Part shown: positions 21,219 to 30,498 of the stretch, one piece after another
Position numbering within the stretch: the stretch's first letter is position 1
How the letters are laid out: each line of letters starts with the position of its first letter
From: Trichomonas vaginalis G3
Taxonomy: Eukaryota; Parabasalia; Trichomonadida; Trichomonadidae
Reading direction: 5' to 3'
DNA length: 64,000 nt
Assembly: GCF_026262505.1 (NCBI RefSeq)
Contig: NC_067208.1
Coordinates: 868,001-932,000 of the forward strand
The notes under the pieces: generated by a model
Seen by the model: the letters and a program-made list of their open reading frames with translations, nothing else
Told to the model about the DNA's origin: nothing
Databases searched by the model: none
Translations under genes and position numbers: made by a program

Positions 21219-22046
21219 CTACTCTACTTGTTTGAAGTTGTCAAAATACTCTGTTATTTTTTCCTTTAACAATGGCAAATCTTCTTTGAAGGTAAGTATT
21301 GTACAACCTTTAATATCATAGTGTGTTTGAGGTAACGTATCTTGAACTATTTGTTTCACATCTTCATTCGGTGTCATTGAAATCGGTAAGTTTTCGCGAT
21401 AGAACCAATTTCTGTCAGATTTGTAAATCTTAGCAAGGTCGTAAAAGCTTTTGTTGTTTCTTCTGACTAAATGCAACATAACCATATCTCTGTCTTCTTC
21501 ATTTTCCATCTCTTCAGTATAAATCATATACTTATAGTTCTTTTCCTTTCCTTTTGGTACCGAACGTGGTATTCTTTTCTGTATGCTTTTGTCTTTTGCT
21601 TCAATGACTTCATCTTTTGCTTGAAGTTTCTTTTCCATCTCTTCACGTTCTTGTCTATGAATTTCATCTAACATCATGAAAATATAACAAGCGTAACGAG
21701 GCGAAGCCCACATTGCAACAGCATTTACAAGAAGTCTATGAACATACCAACCTCTCAAACCATTTGGCAAATTTTGACGATTTTCGTACGGAATCTCGTT
21801 CCGCGGTTTTCTACCACTCGCAAACATATGAGGAAATTCTTCTAAAAGTTCTTTTGTCTGTTGGTTTTCAAACCAATGACGTGCTTGCTTTGTAGAACGA
21901 AGAGTATTCAAAATACTTTGCATTTGGTACATGTCATCTTTGACTGAACGAATGAGACGTAACTGTTTGTTATACTGTATGTACTCGTATTCTTCATTTA
22001 TGGCTTCATGGACTATAACTGTTGTTGTGTTCTCTGTTGTTGACAT
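21219..22046 (-). CDS. M2 KilA-N domain protein, first copy, about 275 aa
   Basis: A KilA-N-type DNA-binding domain spans about residues 65-130, recognisable from the RGWYVHRL and MWASPRY segments typical of viral KilA-N proteins. A charged coiled coil follows (about 130-165) and then an unassigned C-terminal domain of about 110 residues. An in-frame ATG lies 6 codons upstream, but the leader TGTAAAGACA before the second ATG matches the leaders of three neighbouring genes, so I use the second. Proteins of this group in phages and poxviruses bind DNA and regulate. The frame is open. Confidence 0.75.
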   Translation of the reverse strand: MSTTENTTTVIVHEAINEEYEYIQYNKQLRLIRSVKDDMYQMQSILNTLRSTKQARHWFENQQTKELLEEFPHMFASGRKPRNEIPYENRQNLPNGLRGWYVHRLLVNAVAMWASPRYACYIFMMLDEIHRQEREEMEKKLQAKDEVIEAKDKSIQKRIPRSVPKGKEKNYKYMIYTEEMENEEDRDMVMLHLVRRNNKSFYDLAKIYKSDRNWFYRENLPISMTPNEDVKQIVQDTLPQTHYDIKGCTILTFKEDLPLLKEKITEYFDNFKQVE

Positions 22047-22135
22047 ATCTGTCTTTACATACAAAATAAAAAAATAAAAAAAATAAAATTAACTTTATTT
22101 TTTCTATCTTGTATAAAAGACCAAAAATAAACGCT

Positions 22136-22525
22136 TTACATGTATTTTTCAGCAACTTCGTCAAGAAGTCTGTAAATATACCATGCATAACGAGGTGAAG
22201 CCCACATTGCTATTGAACTAACTAGGAACTTATGAACATATATACCTTTTAGATACGATGGTAAGTTTTGTCTGTCTTGGTACATCTTTTTAAGTTCTAC
22301 ATGTTCGAACTCACTCAAAAGTTCATGAGTGCTATTTAATTCAAACCAGTCTTGTGGTTTCTTAGTATCTGGTGTAGCACATGCTGTCAAAATACTTTGC
22401 ATTTGGTACATATCGTCTTTGACCGAACGAATGAGACGTAACTGTTTGTTATATTGTATGTACTCGTATTCTTCATTTATGGCTTCATGAACGATAGCAG
22501 TTGTTGTGTTCTCGGTTGTTGTCAT
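22136..22525 (-). CDS. M2 KilA-N domain protein, second copy, about 129 aa
   Basis: The first 45 residues are nearly identical to the neighbour at 21219-22046, and the KilA-N core (KGIYVHKFLV, MWASPRY) is also shared. The middle has diverged and the C-terminal half of the neighbour is absent, so this is a short form produced by tandem duplication. The leader TGTAAGAACA precedes the chosen ATG. Downstream lie three iteron-like hairpins (22630-22897). Confidence 0.72.
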   Translation of the reverse strand: MTTTENTTTAIVHEAINEEYEYIQYNKQLRLIRSVKDDMYQMQSILTACATPDTKKPQDWFELNSTHELLSEFEHVELKKMYQDRQNLPSYLKGIYVHKFLVSSIAMWASPRYAWYIYRLLDEVAEKYM

Positions 22526-22629
22526 ATATGTTCTTACATACAAAATAAAAAAAATATTTTATAAAAAACTAACTTTATTTTTTCTGTCTTAAGGAAACTC
22601 ATGAAATTTCATACGGAATTCAGCAAAAA

Positions 22630-22897
22630 TATATTTTAGGGTAGAATGTTAGATCTAACATGTTTTCTAACATGTTTTCTAACATGGTCTAAAACATACA
22701 AAACTCATGAAATTTCATACGGAATTCAATAAAAATATATTTTATGTTAGAATGTTAGATCTAACATGTTTTCTAACATGTTTTCTAACATGGTCTAAAA
22801 CACACAAAACTCATGAAATTTCATACGGAATTCAATAAAAATATATTTTATGTTAGCATGTTAGATCTAACACGTTTTCTAACCTCTTTTCTAACAT
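22630..22897. repeat. Three iteron-like GTTAG hairpins
   Basis: Three tandem copies of about 104 bp each hold the GTTAGATCTAAC palindrome with two further TTTTCTAAC arms, separated by ACTCATGAAATTTCATACGG. They fill the gap between the second KilA-N gene and the next minus-strand gene. Confidence 0.8.
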
Positions 22898-22903
22898 AAC
22901 TAT

Positions 22904-23817
22904 TTACAAGCGTTTTACATGGTATATGTTGCGATGGTTCATGACTTTAAACAGTTTTGTAGCTTCTATTTCTTCTGTCAGTACATCGAATGTTTTCACA
23001 ATGTCGAATGTTTCTTTATATTTCTTCTTGACATCAGATAGAAGGAAATCGTCAGCTGTTGGATAGTTTTTGTTTAGAAATGCTAACATGTCCATTTTAT
23101 CTTCTGCTGGTTTTTTGCTTCTTTCTTTAAGTCTGCATAGTCGTTTCTCATACGTTCTATCTCTTTGACGGAGTAGTTATATTTCCTCATTGCTGCTTTA
23201 CATTTTGAACATTGCGGGTTCATTTTAGCATTGTACATTGAAATAAAACCAGCTAGAACAACCAAGGCGTCAATGGTTTTCTTTAACTCAAAAGTTGCTG
23301 GTTTTATCTGTTCGTTCCATACTTTACCTCTTCTATCTTTATCTCTTATCTGCCATACACATTTTGCAACTAACGAAACAAAGTTGTCGTAGGTCTTAAA
23401 TTCTTCAGATTTATATATGTCAGAGATGTTCTTATATACCATGTCGCAGTCTTTGTCCATGACTTTGTGGTTGCAATGAAATCCAAGAAACTCATAATTT
23501 ACCTTTCGTATGAACTTCTTTATTTCTACTGAGTCAGTTGCTTTGACTTCTATTTCGTCAAATTCTGGAATAGTGAGTTTTTGCTGCTGAATTTCAGGCA
23601 ATTTGGGTAAATGGTCGATGAGGTCCTGCATTTCATAAAGATATTGTTCATTTGTTTCATCTTTTGCAGTGCAATCTAAATCTCCTTGGAGAAGTTCTTG
23701 CTTTATCTTCTGGATTTTTGTTTCGAAAGTATATGAAGAAGGAATGAAGCTTTTCATCTCTACCAACATTGACGTAGGGTTCATGACTAAAGAGTTTGGT
23801 GAAGTTGTTGCTAACAT
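22904..23817 (-). pseudogene. M2 hypothetical protein gene, altered
   Basis: The coding-like region is about 300 codons and nearly continuous. The product is Lys/Glu-rich and mainly helical, with a CxxC pair (PQCSKCK) near residue 208 that could bind metal. The start follows TATTTTTATTGTAAGAAC, the same leader as the KilA-N genes, so it is probably co-regulated with them. The family is not recognised. Confidence 0.55.
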
Positions 23818-23907
23818 GTTCTTACAATAAAAATAAAAAATATTTTTTTAAAAAAACTAACTTTATTTTTTATGTTTTTTGTGAAAGTGTCAAAACTCAT
23901 GAATTTC

Positions 23908-24077
23908 GAGAGTTTTCTACGATGTTAGAAAACGTGTTAGAAAACGTGTTAGATCTAACATTCTAACATAAAATATATTTTTGGTGTAAATTTCATGATT
24001 TTCAAGAGTTTTAGACCATGTTAGAAAACATGTTAGAAAACATGTTAGATCTAACATTCTAACATAAAATATATTTT
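23908..24077. repeat. Two iteron-like GTTAG hairpins
   Basis: Two copies in the orientation ending AAAATATATTTTT lie between two minus-strand genes. Each has direct GTTAG words spaced by AAAA, a GTTAGATCTAAC centre, and inverted words. Confidence 0.8.
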
Positions 24078-24096
24078 TGCCAAAAAAATGGTTCAT

Positions 24097-24759
24097 TTAC
24101 TCACAATATTTTTGTACAAAACGACCCCAAACTTTTAACTTCTTTTCTGCAGCTTCTAATGAAATTTTAGCGAGTTCATATTCTCTAAATTCTCTCTTTA
24201 AATCTTCTTGTTCCCATTGGTCTAGTTCGTATGGCGAGTCTCTATAACCAGAACATATCTCACGTTCATGTTCTATTTGTTTTTCATGCATTTTTCTAAC
24301 TTCTTCTTCGAACAAAGGTTTTGCATTCTCTACTGTATCTTCAAGTTCTTCTTCATCTAATTTCTCATGAACTTTCTTGTCTATGGAGTCCAAAATTTTT
24401 CCAACTGCTATACAATATTTTGGAGAAGCCCACATTGCTATATAGTTTACAAGTCTTGGGTCTACATACGTTCCTCTAACCTGTTTGATTTCATCAGGAA
24501 TTCCTGCATGAACTGTGTATAAAAAGCAACCCGCGGAATTCCGCGGGTTGGTATATTCTTCACAAAATGCCTCAAAATACTCTTCCCAGGACTTATTTTC
24601 CAACAACCTTCTAAAGTCTTTCCTAAACTGCTGACACATCTTTGTTGCATTTATATAACCATCCATGTCTCTACGTAAGACTTCAATACCGTTGTAAGTG
24701 CCTTTTGTGAATGTTTCGCCATTAGATTTGTTCGTGAACGTTTTTGCTTCGACTGTCAT
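24097..24759 (-). CDS. M2 KilA-N domain protein, third, 220 aa
   Basis: This is a full KilA-N domain in residues 15-140: a GIEVLRRDMDGYINATKMC start typical of KilA-N, and an RLVNYIAMWASPKY end. A helical Glu/Lys-rich tail follows. It is more divergent than the pair at 21-22.5 kb. The leader TTGTAAGAACA precedes the ATG. The gene contains a GC-rich palindrome CCGCGGAATTCCGCGG at about 24532, and a 55-bp piece of this region is repeated downstream at 24937-24991. Confidence 0.78.
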   Translation of the reverse strand: MTVEAKTFTNKSNGETFTKGTYNGIEVLRRDMDGYINATKMCQQFRKDFRRLLENKSWEEYFEAFCEEYTNPRNSAGCFLYTVHAGIPDEIKQVRGTYVDPRLVNYIAMWASPKYCIAVGKILDSIDKKVHEKLDEEELEDTVENAKPLFEEEVRKMHEKQIEHEREICSGYRDSPYELDQWEQEDLKREFREYELAKISLEAAEKKLKVWGRFVQKYCE

Positions 24760-25091
24760 ACTGTTCTTACAATAAAAATAAAAAAAATATTTTTTGGTGG
24801 GACGTCGGACATTCGTTTGTGGCTTAACCGTCGGACATTCGTTTGTGGCTTAACCGTCGACCCCCTCAGTAAACATCTCATTTTAACTCACTTTTTTTCT
24901 ATCTTAAGGAAATTCATGAAAATTCACCTGTTGAACTTTGTATAAAAAGCAACCCGCGGAATTCCGACGGTTGGTATATTCTTCACAAAATGCTTGTTTT
25001 GAGGTCGAGCCACTTTTGGCTCCACCGTATTCTTTCAACCAAAAACTCATTTTTGTCGAATTCAGCACAAAATTCATGACAAATTCAAGAG

Positions 25092-25146
25092 GGTAGAAAA
25101 CGTGTTAGAAAACGTGTTAGATCTAACATTCTAACATAAACATTAT
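25092..25146. repeat. Iteron-like GTTAG hairpin
   Basis: A single copy, slightly variant (ACGTGTTAG words), lies immediately downstream of the minus-strand gene that starts at 26010. Confidence 0.75.
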
Positions 25147-25149
25147 TTT

Positions 25150-26010
25150 TCAATACTTTTTCAGCACTTTTCCGTAGTTATATATGAAAGACAATTCGAG
25201 ATAAAAGTCATAGTACAATGGAATAATATGTTGCACACCATTTGTTGTGAACCAGACTTGAAAGTCAGAGAAACTGTTACTAGGTGGTTCGTAGAATTTA
25301 GAAGCAAAGTCATAAAAGTCCTTACCGATACAAAGAAAACTATTGTTGCTTGAACTGAAACTTGCATGACACATAACATTTTGAGGGTCGAACACGTTTC
25401 TATAAACTGTCAAATCTGTTGGTGGGCGTATAAATTTAAATGGACCGTCAGGTGGTAATGGTTCGTTCTGGTTTAGTAACCGAAGAAATTGTGCCCAAGA
25501 ACGTTTGTCTACTTCCCAATATAAAAACTGTGTATCTCTTGGAGGGTTAATTTCAATCTTTTGAAATGAAACTGTTGAGTTCATCTTATCGTATTCTAGT
25601 TTCAGATAGTACGTTCCGTTTAGTAAAGAGTCGTATTTTTCTTGAAATTCCCAATAATATTTGTTCATTTGAGTTTGAAAGTCATTTAGAGTCTTCTCAA
25701 GGTTTTCGTCTGAACGAACTGTAAAGATTCTCATTTCGTCAAATTTGTCTATTAGACCATCAGAATCTTTATACTGCCCATGAAAATATACTGCGAACAT
25801 AAACGCGTTAGTTCTTTTTGAAAACAAAACTCTTCTAAATCCTATTGCCTTTGCATCTGAAGGACTTTGAAGCCAACGAATTGGAAAGTCAAACTTGTAT
25901 ACTCGGGATGAAATTTCTTCATCTGAAATAGTCCTACCAGCATTTGTAAAGATATAGTCTAACGGTTTTGTATCTGCTACATTTGTTCTTTGTTTTTCAA
26001 CCTGAAGCAT
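25150..26010 (-). CDS. M2 conserved protein (paralogue family), 286 aa
   Basis: This is the intact member of a family that also includes 30499-31347 and, in M1, 4227-5068. Shared marks are TKPLD near the N-terminus, KAIGFRR near residue 55, HASFSxxxNSF near residue 215 and FQVWFTTNG near residue 250. It is mixed alpha/beta and rich in Phe and Tyr. Two diverged paralogues in one element suggest a structural role with two slightly different subunits, but no known family was recognised. The start follows a TATTTTTACATATATTAA box. Confidence 0.65.
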   Translation of the reverse strand: MLQVEKQRTNVADTKPLDYIFTNAGRTISDEEISSRVYKFDFPIRWLQSPSDAKAIGFRRVLFSKRTNAFMFAVYFHGQYKDSDGLIDKFDEMRIFTVRSDENLEKTLNDFQTQMNKYYWEFQEKYDSLLNGTYYLKLEYDKMNSTVSFQKIEINPPRDTQFLYWEVDKRSWAQFLRLLNQNEPLPPDGPFKFIRPPTDLTVYRNVFDPQNVMCHASFSSSNNSFLCIGKDFYDFASKFYEPPSNSFSDFQVWFTTNGVQHIIPLYYDFYLELSFIYNYGKVLKKY

Positions 26011-26069
26011 TTAATATATGTAAAAATATATTGTTTTAAAAGTAAACGTTTTTACTTCATATTTCTCAT

Positions 26070-26789
26070 CTAACAAACATGTTGTCTGACTGCTTGAGGG
26101 TTAGGTTGGTACCATTCAAATTTTACACTTACAATTCCTTCAATTGCATTCAAAATGTCTGAGTCGGAGTCAAACATTTGTTCTCTCTTTGTAGTCTTGA
26201 AAGCGTCAAGAAGCATTGCAGCTGTTGTGACATTGCCATGTGAGTAGTATATATGACCGTCCAAATCTGTTATAGTTAGTCTGAGATTGTATCCTTTCTT
26301 ATTTCCGTCTTGTATGGCAGCAAGTACTCCCATGAAGCCTTCTTTGTTCTTTCCTTCGTCAAAGTTTACTGTAAAGGTTCGACCAGATGTAATTTGACTT
26401 CTAACTTCACGGTACTTTTCATATGCATATCTTGTTCTTTCCATGGGAGCATGTGCGTCTTCACCTTTTCCTTTTTTCCTTCTCAAAGGATGCAATTGTT
26501 CGTCATGTTTCCAGTAGAATCTGGCAAAGCCGTCGTGTCCTTCAACTTGAGGTTCACTAACATCGAAAGGCATGTCCATAAGACGTTCTTCTTCTAACCT
26601 CTCTAGTCTGTTTGGATAATTTGCGCGCGCTGTTTCTAAGTCCATTTCGTAGCGAAGACCAGACAATTTGTCATAGACTTTTATGGGTCTTCCCTTCCTA
26701 TATTTAAAATTCTTCGAAACTTTCCAACCATATCTTTCTAACTCTGCTTTTATTCTAGCAGATTTTCTATCCATTCTATATGGGGGCAT
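26070..26789 (-). CDS. M2 conserved basic protein, 239 aa
   Basis: This is the open counterpart of the partial M1 gene at 1-644. The first 60 residues are basic with RKGRPIKVYD, the middle is Arg/Glu/Tyr-rich and helical, and the last 90 residues alternate beta segments with Gly and Asp. It may be nucleic-acid associated, but no motif settles this. The box TTTTTATAAAA precedes the start. Confidence 0.65.
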   Translation of the reverse strand: MPPYRMDRKSARIKAELERYGWKVSKNFKYRKGRPIKVYDKLSGLRYEMDLETARANYPNRLERLEEERLMDMPFDVSEPQVEGHDGFARFYWKHDEQLHPLRRKKGKGEDAHAPMERTRYAYEKYREVRSQITSGRTFTVNFDEGKNKEGFMGVLAAIQDGNKKGYNLRLTITDLDGHIYYSHGNVTTAAMLLDAFKTTKREQMFDSDSDILNAIEGIVSVKFEWYQPNPQAVRQHVC

Positions 26790-26820
26790 TTTTATAAAAA
26801 TAAAAAAATATATTTTTTCT

Positions 26821-27405
26821 TTACTTTACATAGCCACCAGCTACCAAAAGTCTTTGACGCCAACCCATACCAGCTAATGAAGGTTGAGTTGGTTTAGTTT
26901 CCAAACTAAACTTTGGTTTTGGTTTATCTTCAGTTTTTGGCTTCCCTTCTTCTATCGGTTTTTCGTCACTTTTCGGTTCCTCTGACTTTACCTCACTTGC
27001 AGGTATGGTTGTGTCGTTAACATCTTCATAAATATCATATGCCATTTGTTTTTGTTTTCCTTTCAACTTTTTGTGTTTGTTGTAAAGTTTAGAATATTTC
27101 GACTCTAAGTCAATGAGATGTTCTATAATGAACTGTTGGTCCGTGAAGTATACCTTCCCATCTGTTGTCTCATAAACTCCTTCAGACTTCAATATTTTAT
27201 TTGTGAGAGTCTGTTTCTTTTTTGAGATACTAGCCGTTCCATTTCTATGAAAAGTGACTTTGTAGTTAGGGTTTGTATTTCCAGACCTGGCACTTTCTAT
27301 TATTGAATTTTTCTCTTCATCTGTAAGTTCTTTGACAGGTTTTGACAATGGTTCTGAACTTTTTGTTTGTGGTGTCAAATCTACCGTTTCAACTTCTTCG
27401 GTCAT
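26821..27405 (-). CDS. M2 hypothetical protein, 194 aa
   Basis: This is the open counterpart of M1 674-1258, with substitutions mostly in the acidic linker and C-terminus. It has the same leader (ACTGAGATGAA) as the 51-aa gene upstream. The family is not recognised. Confidence 0.68.
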   Translation of the reverse strand: MTEEVETVDLTPQTKSSEPLSKPVKELTDEEKNSIIESARSGNTNPNYKVTFHRNGTASISKKKQTLTNKILKSEGVYETTDGKVYFTDQQFIIEHLIDLESKYSKLYNKHKKLKGKQKQMAYDIYEDVNDTTIPASEVKSEEPKSDEKPIEEGKPKTEDKPKPKFSLETKPTQPSLAGMGWRQRLLVAGGYVK

Positions 27406-27424
27406 TTCATCTCAGTAAAAAATT

Positions 27425-27580
27425 TTAGTTTGGTTTGTTTTCAACTGGTTGTTTAGGTTTTTTAAGTCGGTCTAAAACTTCCTGAGGTATAGGAAGAACT
27501 TGACAAACACGTGGTTGTGTAACTACTGGAAGTCGACAAATCCATCTTGAACCCATTTGTCTCAATGCTGTATTGTTCAT
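27425..27580 (-). CDS. M2 small basic protein, 51 aa
   Basis: Counterpart of M1 1278-1430. Conservation of frame and stop in both elements supports coding. It is basic, with two Cys and a Lys/Pro-rich tail. Function unknown. Confidence 0.62.
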   Translation of the reverse strand: MNNTALRQMGSRWICRLPVVTQPRVCQVLPIPQEVLDRLKKPKQPVENKPN

Positions 27581-27599
27581 TTCATCTCAGTAAAAAATT

Positions 27600-28001
27600 T
27601 TACATTCCCCAAGTTTGAGGCGGTTGCGGTTGGTTATTGTTTACCCACTGTTGTGCATGGTTATATCCTCTGTTAAAGAATCTTTCACCTTGGTCCATAT
27701 AGTGTCCTGCTTGGTTATAGTAGTCATTTGCTTTGTTATAGTAGTTTCCTGCTTGTCTTCCTACATTGTCCATCCATCCTTGAACTTTTCCTCTTGTTTC
27801 AGGATTTGGAATAAGATTTGTTGCATCTCGTGCTACCTCCCAACCTTTCTGTACAGTTTGTATAATAGGTTGTGCTTTCTCTTTAAGTATACCTAATGTA
27901 CTCAAAATCTTCCTTCCAATTCCAAATGCACCTCTGGCTATTGTTCCCACTGCGGGCAAAAATCTGGATGCAACTCCTGCTAATGCGCCAAATAAACCCA
28001 T
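27600..28001 (-). CDS. M2 membrane-active virion-like protein, 133 aa
   Basis: This open frame begins MGLFGALAGVAS and continues as a hydrophobic Gly/Ala/Ile amphipathic stretch to about residue 45. A helical part and a Tyr/Asn/Gln-rich tail follow. The style is that of membrane-lytic internal capsid proteins such as adenovirus protein VI; homology was not tested. It is divergent from the integrase, with 17 bases between the two starts. Confidence 0.6.
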   Translation of the reverse strand: MGLFGALAGVASRFLPAVGTIARGAFGIGRKILSTLGILKEKAQPIIQTVQKGWEVARDATNLIPNPETRGKVQGWMDNVGRQAGNYYNKANDYYNQAGHYMDQGERFFNRGYNHAQQWVNNNQPQPPQTWGM

Positions 28002-28018
28002 TTCTTATAGGGTAAAAA

Positions 28019-28978
28019 ATGACGAATCCAAACAAGGACCCCTATGTTTCTAAAGCAACAAAGAAAGCACTCATGGTAAAAATCTTTAGTTCAACACCAA
28101 ATGCTTGGTTTATGGATATCTTGGAAAACATTCCGAGGTATAGAGAAGATGGACCACCATACTGGCTAATATTTGTCGGTCAAAACACAAGATACTGTGA
28201 AGCCATACCATTGCAGTCCAAAAATATTTTAGATGTGAAAACTGCTTTGACAATATTCGTTGACAAATACCATCCAACAAAACTGACATCTGACTGTGAA
28301 AGTTCTTTCAAATCAGACGATATTAAAAACTATCTGCGTTCAAAAAATGTAAACCAATATTTCATTGTCGACCAAAACCATTCTGCTCTTGGTGTCATTG
28401 ACAGTTGTATAAAAATCTTAAGAGACTTAAATCAACCACAAGGTGGTGAGGTAGATGAAATGTCATATGACGACAAGTACAGACACTTCTCCCAGGCAAA
28501 GATGAGACAAGTTTTAAATATTTACAATAACCGTAAACAAAAAGGTTTGGGAAACCACTCTCCCGAAGAAATGAAAAACAACCCTGACTTAGAGAAAGAC
28601 TATATATTTAATAGTTTAGTCAAAAGAGACAAACAAGAAAGAATGCCAGGCTTCAAACTTAAGAAAGGTGACAAAGTAAAAATAGAAATACCTAAACGCG
28701 ACCCATATGAAAATACTATTGACTATGACAACAATGGGAACTCGACAGGTACTCGCATTCGTGTTCGTAAAAATAGAAGAAAGTATACAAGAGAATATTA
28801 TGAAGTTTTAGGCAAACATGGCAAAATGTACACACTGCAAGCAGAAGATAAAACTACTATTGTCAGACCTCGTTTCAAACTTGTCAAAGTTCAAGGTGGT
28901 ATACTTTCAAAGACAGTTCCTAACAAATATAAGACAACTGCTGACGAATATGCTAAAGAAGTTGAAAATGACGACTAA
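28019..28978 (+). CDS. M2 Maverick integrase, 319 aa
   Basis: This is the retroviral-type DDE integrase that defines Mavericks; it inserts the element into the genome. The catalytic core covers about residues 30-150, with an acidic residue in FMDIL near 32 and another in TSDCESSF near 100. A C-terminal basic beta-rich domain lies at about 215-305 (KKGDKVKIE to RPRFKLVKV), in the position of the chromo/SH3-like domain of the family. There is no N-terminal zinc-binding HHCC domain in this frame, so the protein is on the short side. The frame is open. It overlaps the convergent fibre gene by 4 bases at their stops. Confidence 0.88.
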   Translation: MTNPNKDPYVSKATKKALMVKIFSSTPNAWFMDILENIPRYREDGPPYWLIFVGQNTRYCEAIPLQSKNILDVKTALTIFVDKYHPTKLTSDCESSFKSDDIKNYLRSKNVNQYFIVDQNHSALGVIDSCIKILRDLNQPQGGEVDEMSYDDKYRHFSQAKMRQVLNIYNNRKQKGLGNHSPEEMKNNPDLEKDYIFNSLVKRDKQERMPGFKLKKGDKVKIEIPKRDPYENTIDYDNNGNSTGTRIRVRKNRRKYTREYYEVLGKHGKMYTLQAEDKTTIVRPRFKLVKVQGGILSKTVPNKYKTTADEYAKEVENDD

Positions 28979-30480
28979 GCATTTCTATACCATGCGTAAA
29001 CTGTCATGTAAGGTGGCATGTAGTCTTTACTCTGTCCCGTTGTTTCCGAATATCCTGTAATGCGATGTGTATGGCTTCCTCCTCCCTGAGTGTCATCCCA
29101 GTAACAATTTATAGCAAACTTAACGTCGTCTTTAACATCATATCCTTTACCTTTTGTCATTCCTGTCCAATCCCAATATCTATGCTTATGCCAACCTGCT
29201 TCAGCTGTAGTTAAATTTATGTAGTGACTGTGTGCAGGTAAGTTTTCACCTGAAATCGTTTTACTTCCACCTGTTACCTTTGAAGAGTTTGCACAATACA
29301 AAAACCTTTCGACTATTTGAGTCCAAGTTCCAAAACCAAGTACTACTTCTGGTCTGGTAGAGTTCATTGACGTATAAATAGAACCTATAGGATATACTGT
29401 TTGAAGTATTTCAATCTTTAATGTTTGAAGCTCTGTTTTGTCTGCTTTCTTATATAACCTTTCTTCAAGTTCATTTACGTCAGAGATGCTATGTCTATGA
29501 TATTTTTGTGGGTATGTTCCTTCTGTCCATGCGAAAATACGTTCTTTTGTTGCATCTACATATCCTTTTATCCATGTCGAGTCTGCTTTTGTATTCCTTA
29601 ACTCTGTAACACCTTTCTCAAGCTCTTTCAACTGTTGTCCATCTTCCATTAAACCTCTGGTATGACTTGAAACCGTTTGTGTCAACATATCTACAGTTTC
29701 TTTGTCGGCTTTAAGGTCTAAACATCCTGAAACCCACCCTGTATTGGCTTTACCTTCTAAAATCTTCGATGTCCGTTCATTATACCATTCAACCCTTTCT
29801 TTAATTTCATTGTCTTTTTCATCCACATATTCCTTATCTGCCTTCTTCACTAACCCACTAGCCATAAGTCCCTTATCTACTTTCTCCTCTAACTCACTGT
29901 TGACATATGTTTTGTCAGCTTTCTTTTCAAGGCTAACGTTTAAGTCTGTTATTTCAGATATAGAATGTGTATGTCCAACGTCACTTTTCCTGTTTAAGGT
30001 TTCTTGTAAGTTTGTAATATTTGCAATGGTATGTGTATGAGTCTTTTTAGAATATTCTTTGTCAGCTCTTGTCACTTCACTTGACATTTTATTGTCAACA
30101 TATGTTTTGTCTGCTAGTTCAGGATGAGTATGTTCTTTCGTTGCATATGTTGCATCTGCTCTGTCATGTTCTTCTTGAACTTTTTCAATGACATACTCTT
30201 TGTCAGCTTTGTTGTCAACATCTGCTTTCAAAAGAAGTTCATCTATAGGTTTCTCGTTTAAAGTTCTTTTTGTTGGATTTATACAAACAGTATGGTTCTT
30301 ACTGTCTTGAAACAGAAACTCGTCTGTCAATGGGTTTATCGTCAGTTTTAAGTTTCCTTCTTTCAATGACTCAGATATCTTAGAATAGTTTGAAAAGTTT
30401 GTTGTGTTCTTATTTAGAGCTTGCAAAATGAGTTGTCGGTTGTGTTGTATTTCTCTCATAGACGCTGTTTCTTTCGACAT
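28975..30480 (-). CDS. M2 tail-collar fibre-like protein, 501 aa
   Basis: This protein has a phage tail-fibre layout. An N-terminal segment (about 1-75) is followed by a shaft (about 75-330) of ADKxYV/KADK repeats and GHTHxIxxIT repeats, as in trimeric fibres. A C-terminal head starts near residue 360 with YPIGSIY, then GFGTWTQI, LPAHSH, more paired His motifs (HKH, HTH) and an MPPYMTVYAWYR end. The head matches the tail-collar / short tail fibre tip of caudoviruses, where such His pairs bind metal along the trimer axis. It is likely the receptor-binding fibre of the Maverick particle. The frame is open and divergent from 30499. Confidence 0.82.
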   Translation of the reverse strand: MSKETASMREIQHNRQLILQALNKNTTNFSNYSKISESLKEGNLKLTINPLTDEFLFQDSKNHTVCINPTKRTLNEKPIDELLLKADVDNKADKEYVIEKVQEEHDRADATYATKEHTHPELADKTYVDNKMSSEVTRADKEYSKKTHTHTIANITNLQETLNRKSDVGHTHSISEITDLNVSLEKKADKTYVNSELEEKVDKGLMASGLVKKADKEYVDEKDNEIKERVEWYNERTSKILEGKANTGWVSGCLDLKADKETVDMLTQTVSSHTRGLMEDGQQLKELEKGVTELRNTKADSTWIKGYVDATKERIFAWTEGTYPQKYHRHSISDVNELEERLYKKADKTELQTLKIEILQTVYPIGSIYTSMNSTRPEVVLGFGTWTQIVERFLYCANSSKVTGGSKTISGENLPAHSHYINLTTAEAGWHKHRYWDWTGMTKGKGYDVKDDVKFAINCYWDDTQGGGSHTHRITGYSETTGQSKDYMPPYMTVYAWYRNA

Positions 30481-30498
30481 TTTTATTCTAGATAAAAT

